Part shown: one piece after another, positions 58,399 to 64,000 of the stretch
Numbering within the stretch: position 1 is the stretch's first letter
Layout of the letters: each line of letters begins with the position of its first letter
Assembly (NCBI GenBank): GCA_029964075.1
Contig: CM057133.1
Coordinates: forward strand, 9,944,699-10,008,698
Length of the DNA stretch: 64,000 nt
Direction: 5' to 3'
DNA from: Patiria pectinifera
Lineage: Eukaryota; Echinodermata; Asteroidea; Valvatida; Asterinidae
Notes under the pieces: model-generated
The model's input: the letters and a program-made list of their open reading frames with translations, nothing else
Database searches by the model: none
Told to the model about the DNA's origin: nothing
Translations under genes and position numbers: made by a program

Positions 58399-61300
58399 AT
58401 GAGTCGAAAAATCAAATTTAGACTGGACAATAATCGTGTGGCTAATGGTGATGATGTTTCAGGCTCTCCCAGGAAGACGCGGAAAATGACGAACGGGGAA
58501 AGTGGTGACGAAAATGACAGTAAGTTGAAAAGTTGTTTGAGCTCTGTGAGGTATAAAGTACATGTACATGGAATGATGGACATGAAGCATGCTGGAGCCC
58601 TACACTACAGGTATAGGTCATGCATGATGGCTGGGCATTGCTTGTGCACTGACTACTATGTGCAGGACGTTCTTGACCAGCTTGATTATGTGCTAATTGG
58701 TGTTTGTTCCTAAATGATGAACAGAGGCATTTATTATTTTTATTATTATTTTATTATTATTTTAAAATTTCATCCACACCAGATGGCAGTGCCCGCACCT
58801 TTTCATTTGAGAACCACAATACATGAATGTGTCATGTACATGTACATGCAGGTCCGAAATGATTTGTATGAGCTTACATTTATTTGTATAAGTTTACTGT
58901 GCAGTATTTATATTGTCTGCGTGTGTAGCAGGATAGTAGCCTCCTGCTTGGTGGTACTATTCATCATCATGCATTGGAATTAAACATGCATGTACAGGAT
59001 ATCTGTGGAGACCTACCGTAGGTCAGGGTCATAGATGTTGAGTGGGATATTCACACCCACCAAATTTTTATTTAGTGAGAGATGGACGCTTTCAGAGGTA
59101 CCGTACAGTGAAAAATAGGTGGATGCAGTATGCACTTGGGAATGGTGTTTGGCCTGTTTTTGTTTTGTTTTTTTTGTCTTTTCTAAATAAAAGAAATGGT
59201 CCCATCACACATACATGTAGTACATCCATGCATTCCTGCCTCCATGATCCGTGTATGGGAACAATAGGGGCATGTAATCATGATGCATGACTACAGCATT
59301 AAATAGATCCATGAGTATACAATTTACATAATCTTGTTACTGCGTTGAGGACCACGAGTCAGACGAAAGATCCAATATTCCTAATCTGTCCCTCAATGCA
59401 TGTTTTGCTTTGAGAAGAGAGAAGTTTTTGCATATTAACCCATTATGTCCCAGCTCAGTAGTGCCGAATCCACCCCAAGCACTCGCTGATTGCATTGCAA
59501 TTTTTTTTCAGTGAATAAATGCAATGTAAAAGGTGCTGTGGGTTAACATGTTTAATTCATGTCTACAAATTCAGGTAATGGCACATGCATGTCAATTTAT
59601 GTACATCTGTCTGTACACTAAGCCTTGCGAGAAATCTTGATGTTGCATTCCATTTCATTCCAGAGAGCATGCATAATGTACAAAGAATGACATTTTACAA
59701 TTGTGAGAAATGCGTCATGACGTCATCAATACAGAGTATTTCTGAAAAATATTTAACAAAAAATGTAAAAAAGCTTTATCTAAAAATCTTTATTCCAAGA
59801 AAGGGTAAGTTTGTTGTTGTGTGTACCGGTAAGTTTTTAATTTACTTAAACTTTTTAATAACAAGAAATTCAAGTACAGTAAATCCCTGACAAAGAAATG
59901 TTGACTATCGATGCCCCAGCGATGGAAGCCACTCATAATTGTCAAGGCCGGCGGGAAACAAACTTATATCACAACCACCCTTGACATCTGTTTTCTTTCC
60001 CTTCTTAACTTTCAGACGAAGAGAGCAACTCGCTGGTGGGCATCAGCCTGACCAGCGAGATGGGTTGTCATGGCAACACGGAGCATGACTCGGCCCTGGG
60101 CTTCATCCTGATGGATGCAAGTCACATGACCGTTGTCGAGATGAGAGAGGCGATGCAGAAGCAGGTGGAGGCGTTACCCGCCTCCTTTCGCTTCCTCACC
60201 AAACAGGGGTCAGTTGTTTTATCCAAAAAATCACATTGAAAATTAACTGTCTGTGCTATTTTTGAGCTTCACACCCCAAAAATAGATCAATTTGTTACGT
60301 TGTTACTTTTTGTTTAGCACTACAAAATTATTCTATTTCGAATGAGACATCAAATGAAAAAAAAAAATTGTCACAAGGTTACGAAATAAGTGCAGTTGAC
60401 TGAGTTTATTTTGAATGCGCATAAAGCCGTACTGGTAGCGTCGGCAATGCGTTTGAATGTCCCTCCCAGGTATTTATGTACAGAGCCCATAAGTGAAGGA
60501 AATAGATGCTCATTTTTTTTAGAGTTCGGAGGACAAACCCGATTCAGAAGAAAATCTACAGAATTCAGAGGGGGGCAGAAAATCCAATCCTTTTGTAGGT
60601 TTGGTTGGGATTGCAACGCGGGTCATAGCGGTGGACAGCAGAGACGGTTGTGCACAGCTCAGACACCCCTGCACTAACCCGACTCATTGACTCAACCAAA
60701 ATCCATCCTCATAAATCCTCACGTCAGCTTCTTATTTTCCTCACTTGTTCTTGAACAGGTGGCCTGTCACCTCGGCCCAGGAATCCATGATTAAAGTCAA
60801 GCATCTCATTAATGACGAGGGGGTGGTCAGAATACAGCCTGATTATGGTAAGACATCACTAAGACTAAAAAGCATTTTGCCAAACTTAGGCTTTGTCTCA
60901 AGCTTAAGTTCAGGACATGTTTACAAGTATTGCCATTGTTGGGCACATTCCAGTAGGATAAGCCACAGTTAGGGAGTTTTTGAACCTTGGCTTTGCTTCG
61001 AGCTTTGGCTCACGCAGGAGATTTTAACCCTGATGACTGCGGGGGACTCAGCCTAAATTTGGGTGCATGGAACTTCAAAGGAACTGGGCCTACATATTGT
61101 AATGCATGTATGCCAAATTTAAAACTGCATATAATTCCATTGGTGAGGCATTAAAGGCTTCTAAATGATTCTGTTGTCAAATATGAACTTGAATATGATA
61201 TGAAGCCGAGATTTGGATAACATCTAAGCTTCCCAACTTGTACACACCCCTGTAATTTGTGGTTGTGGATGCTCTTCGAGGCCCGAGGGTAATGAGCTTT

Positions 61301-63637
61301 CAAATCACGCATCAATTACATTAAGCATTGTATGTGTACATGATATACCTCAGTTACCTGTCATTGCCTGTATGGCATCTTATAATGGTAGTCAGAACTG
61401 TCTGTACAGTATATTTTTCCAAGTTCACCTCAGTAAAAGGTGCATTCATAGTGTAAAGATGCAGATATACTGTGCACCGTGAACTTTCGGTTTCATGAAT
61501 GAGTTATTTGAAGCGTGTATACGTGTTCCTTTTGGCCTGGTTGGTTGTGTACGTGTGCTCGTTTTTGTCTGCTTTAAAAGTCCAGTTTTGGACTTGTCTG
61601 AACAAGTCTAATTGTTCATTTCCGTTTTACGTGATATCATTGTTAAGACCGGTGAATGACTGAATGAATTCCGGATGTATTGAAACTTCAAACTTGACAG
61701 GTTCTCTCTGTTTAGGAACCGGAAGAAAAATGTAATCTCCTGTAATAAGCAATCCCATTGAATTGTCCATTTACAAGTTTCTTTTTGCTTCTTTTTTGAT
61801 TGTGTATGTACATGCAGTACATATTTTAGTAGCATTTAAGGAATAAATATTTGAAATAGGTTGCACATTTAGAATTAATGCTCATTATGTACAGTGCAAA
61901 GTTCACGCACTGTACTACAACTTCATGTGGTTGCCTTATTTATGGGGAAATTTCCGAGATGATTGAGAACAGAATTATGGTCCCGGTATTTCAGCAGCTC
62001 ATCCCTTCTTGTGTGGCGGCATGTTGTCGCAGTGTAAAGATATTTGAGCTGCATTTAGCATTCTTTTGCCAAGTGCCTGGTTTATCTTATCAGGATGTCC
62101 GTGTAAATACTTGACAAAATATTCGGATCAATATTTGCATTGTCAGCAGGTGGTAGATAACATAAGTGTGGGACAGTTGTCGATGATGTCAACATAAACA
62201 TAAAATACTCACCCCCCCCCAAAAAAAAAATATATTCACAATAAAATATGGAGAAAAAAAAATAGGTTTTTTGAAAATCTTTTTCCAGATGATTCTTACA
62301 TTTTTCCAAAATGGAAAGGAATTCTCTTTCATTCTCAATTGTGACCAAACCCAGGGAAATGTAAATCCATTTTTTCAATTTTTAATTTTTCACGTAGTGT
62401 AGAAAGAACACTACTCTATTTTTATAATATTATTCAGTTTGATATCTAATCATTACAGATATTATGTTGCTGTTCGTATTGATTACCGTTACGTTACATT
62501 TGTTTGAAACATCCATTGCTCTAAAGAAGAGCTGGACACTTGTGACTCATTTTGCTTTTTTTTGTTGGACATGAGTCACATGAAAATAGCATGGAACAAA
62601 ACAAGAACAATACTCTTTATTAACCTGTATTGGGCAGCAATGCTTTTCCTGCCCTGTGGCTGTTATCATGATAATGCGGGGCGTTCCTGCCATAAGAAAG
62701 AAGTTAAAAATGCATAAAAACTGGAAATAAATACTAGAAAACAGTCTTTATTTTATAGGCCTCATTAAAAAAGAAATGCTTACAGGTCTATTCATTTACT
62801 CCAGAGGTTTCGGTGGGAACTAATTACACAGAGCAAATGTGAAGTTTAGTCATTTAGACTGTGTTTGATGGGCTGTAGGCCCTATTTACTACATGATATA
62901 GGTGGGTTGTACATGATGTAGGATGAGATAGGTTGAAAGTATTTGGAGATAAACGTCGAGTGAAAAAATGAACAAACACGCAAACAGCCCAACAAACAAA
63001 CAAGCCAACAAGTATAACAAATTAGTTCAAACCTTGCCGGTTGTGTGACTGTAAAGCAGTGTAAGCGACAGTGTTGATAGTGATATCATCAATCAGAAAG
63101 ACTCAGTGGACTTAAAAAGCTTGAACTTTTGTCTTACACAGCAAAGCCTCGTGTTGGAGTCTCAACGGAGAAGGGCAGGCCGCTCGGTTTCATCTTTGTA
63201 TCGTCACTTAGTCTACCAATCAGTCAACTTCGAGAAGCAATATTAGCACAAGTATGTGTTACCATGGTAATTTTTAGAGTTGGAATTATAGCTTTTTATT
63301 TTCCCCTTCTTATGTTACTCGGTGTATCTACCGGTAAGCTAGACTTGTTCTCAAGATATATGTCTATATCTACTGGTCTCAATCACAATTTAATTTTCTC
63401 CCTCTGGAAACAGCTCGGCGGCAGCCACCAGCTTCCAGCAGGCGAATGGGTGTTTGTGGACCGTAACTTTTGGCCGATCTGTTCCCAGCAGGAGGAAGCC
63501 ATGACCATCATTGATATCCTGTCTGGTTCCTGTGTCAGGCTTCACTTCCTGGATGCGAGTAGTGATGATCCTGACTGTGATGACCTCAAGAAAGATAACG
63601 GACAAACCCTGACTGTCGACACACCCAGACAAAAATA
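58399..63637 (+). CDS. Unrecognised protein with two copies of an ~85-residue domain; 3' end outside window
   Basis: Exons in phase: 58399-58519, 60016-60208, 60759-60847, 63142-63251 and 63414-63637, giving about 245 residues. After a basic, Ser/Asn-rich start (MSRKIKFRLDNN...) come two related domains. The first (exons 2-3) has VGISL, LGFILMDASHMTVVEMREAM, LPASFRFLTKQGWPV, QESMIKV and GVVRI. The second (exons 4-5) has VGVST, LGFIFVSSLSLPISQLREAI, LPAGEWVFVDRNFWPI, QEEAMTIIDIL and CVRLHFL. The pattern of strand, strand, helix, strand suggests a ubiquitin-like (beta-grasp) fold, by inference only. An acidic linker (DASSDDPDCDDLKKD) follows. The last exon can end at a TAG stop (63636-63638) or at a consensus donor (AAATA|GTAAGG); I favour the donor, so the protein probably continues beyond the window. 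I do not recognise the family and propose no function. Confidence 0.7.
60400..60690. repeat. Dispersed repeat in an intron of the plus-strand gene
   Basis: The right part ('gaaaatccaatcc', 'gggattgcaacgcgggtcat', 'agcggtggacag', 'gcactaacccga') parallels the repeat at 18085-18300. The left part has no match elsewhere in the window. Confidence 0.4.
60848..63141 (+). other. Intron of the plus-strand gene, no gene seen
   Basis: AT-rich with a C-run/A-run pair at 62211-62230. Short open frames look random. Confidence 0.5.
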
Positions 63638-64000
63638 GTAAGGAATTTAAAAAACTATTCTTTTAGAAAGATCATGATGTAGATCCTATTTCACACCTAG
63701 GCACTTCTAAAGATGAATAAAAAAGAGGTAAAATATTTGTGCGCTTTACCTGGAAGAATTTATGCTTTTAAAAATTAAGCTGTTCAAATTGTTTAAAAGA
63801 TCTGTCATTTACTCTGAGTTTCAAAATTTCTGCAATTTTGCCATTTGGGGAGTTAAGGATATTTGATTTCAAGGACAAACATGTATGGCCGAATTGTTGC
63901 AGTTGTGTTCTAGGAACTATGTACACAGAACTTGGGTCAGACATTGTGCATTTTTCTAACACTGATATCAAATTCTCCAGTAAAATTGAATAGCATATCG
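63638..64000 (+). other. Right edge, probable intron
   Basis: AT-rich sequence after the donor at 63638. Nothing coding is visible up to the window end. Confidence 0.5.

Overview
This is eukaryotic (animal) DNA: interrupted genes with consensus GT..AG introns, long AT-rich introns, tRNA-derived SINE-like repeats, many inverted-repeat DNA elements and abundant ACATGTACATGT-type microsatellites. Gene content (alpha-catenin, a head-to-head EVC/EVC2 pair, an R3HCC1-family gene that has not split into two paralogues) fits an invertebrate deuterostome. The repeat flavour suggests an echinoderm, perhaps a sea star, but that is inference. I see no prokaryotic, plasmid, phage or CRISPR content and no retroviral or capsid-bearing element.

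Layout. (1) 1-4.2 kb: a possible coding exon, nested fold-back elements, a SINE head and a MITE. (2) 4.2-6.8 kb, plus strand: first five coding exons of alpha-catenin, cut off by a 500-N gap. (3) 7.4-22 kb, minus strand: EVC2 (limbin) in 25 coding exons, its C-terminus lost in the same gap. (4) 22-24.2 kb: shared upstream region. (5) 24.2-26.2 kb, plus strand: first exons of EVC, lost in a second 500-N gap. (6) 26.8-41 kb, minus strand: a CCDC142-like gene with transposon-rich introns; its 3' end is not found. (7) 43.5-50.6 kb, minus strand: a complete R3HCC1/R3HCC1L gene (nine exons, about 841 residues). (8) 50.8-64 kb, plus strand: a gene I do not recognise, encoding two copies of a domain of about 85 residues and running off the right edge.

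EVC and EVC2 are the clearest functional unit. In vertebrates both are single-pass membrane proteins that form a complex at the base of the primary cilium and relay Hedgehog signals through Smoothened. Their divergent arrangement here matches the vertebrate one, so it is probably an old linkage with a shared promoter. The other genes are simple neighbours as far as the sequence shows. Each N gap lies between the 3' ends of two convergent genes, so the real gaps must be larger than 500 bp, and the orientation of the 18.9-kb contig between them is not fixed by gene content.

The non-genic content is rich. It includes three fold-back elements of 0.7-0.9 kb (one with a perfect 9-bp target duplication), an element built of self-complementary ATAG-centred repeats, two minisatellites in and just behind R3HCC1L, and several MITE and SINE copies. 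Exon coordinates were read by eye from splice consensus and reading phase; every junction I list keeps the frame.
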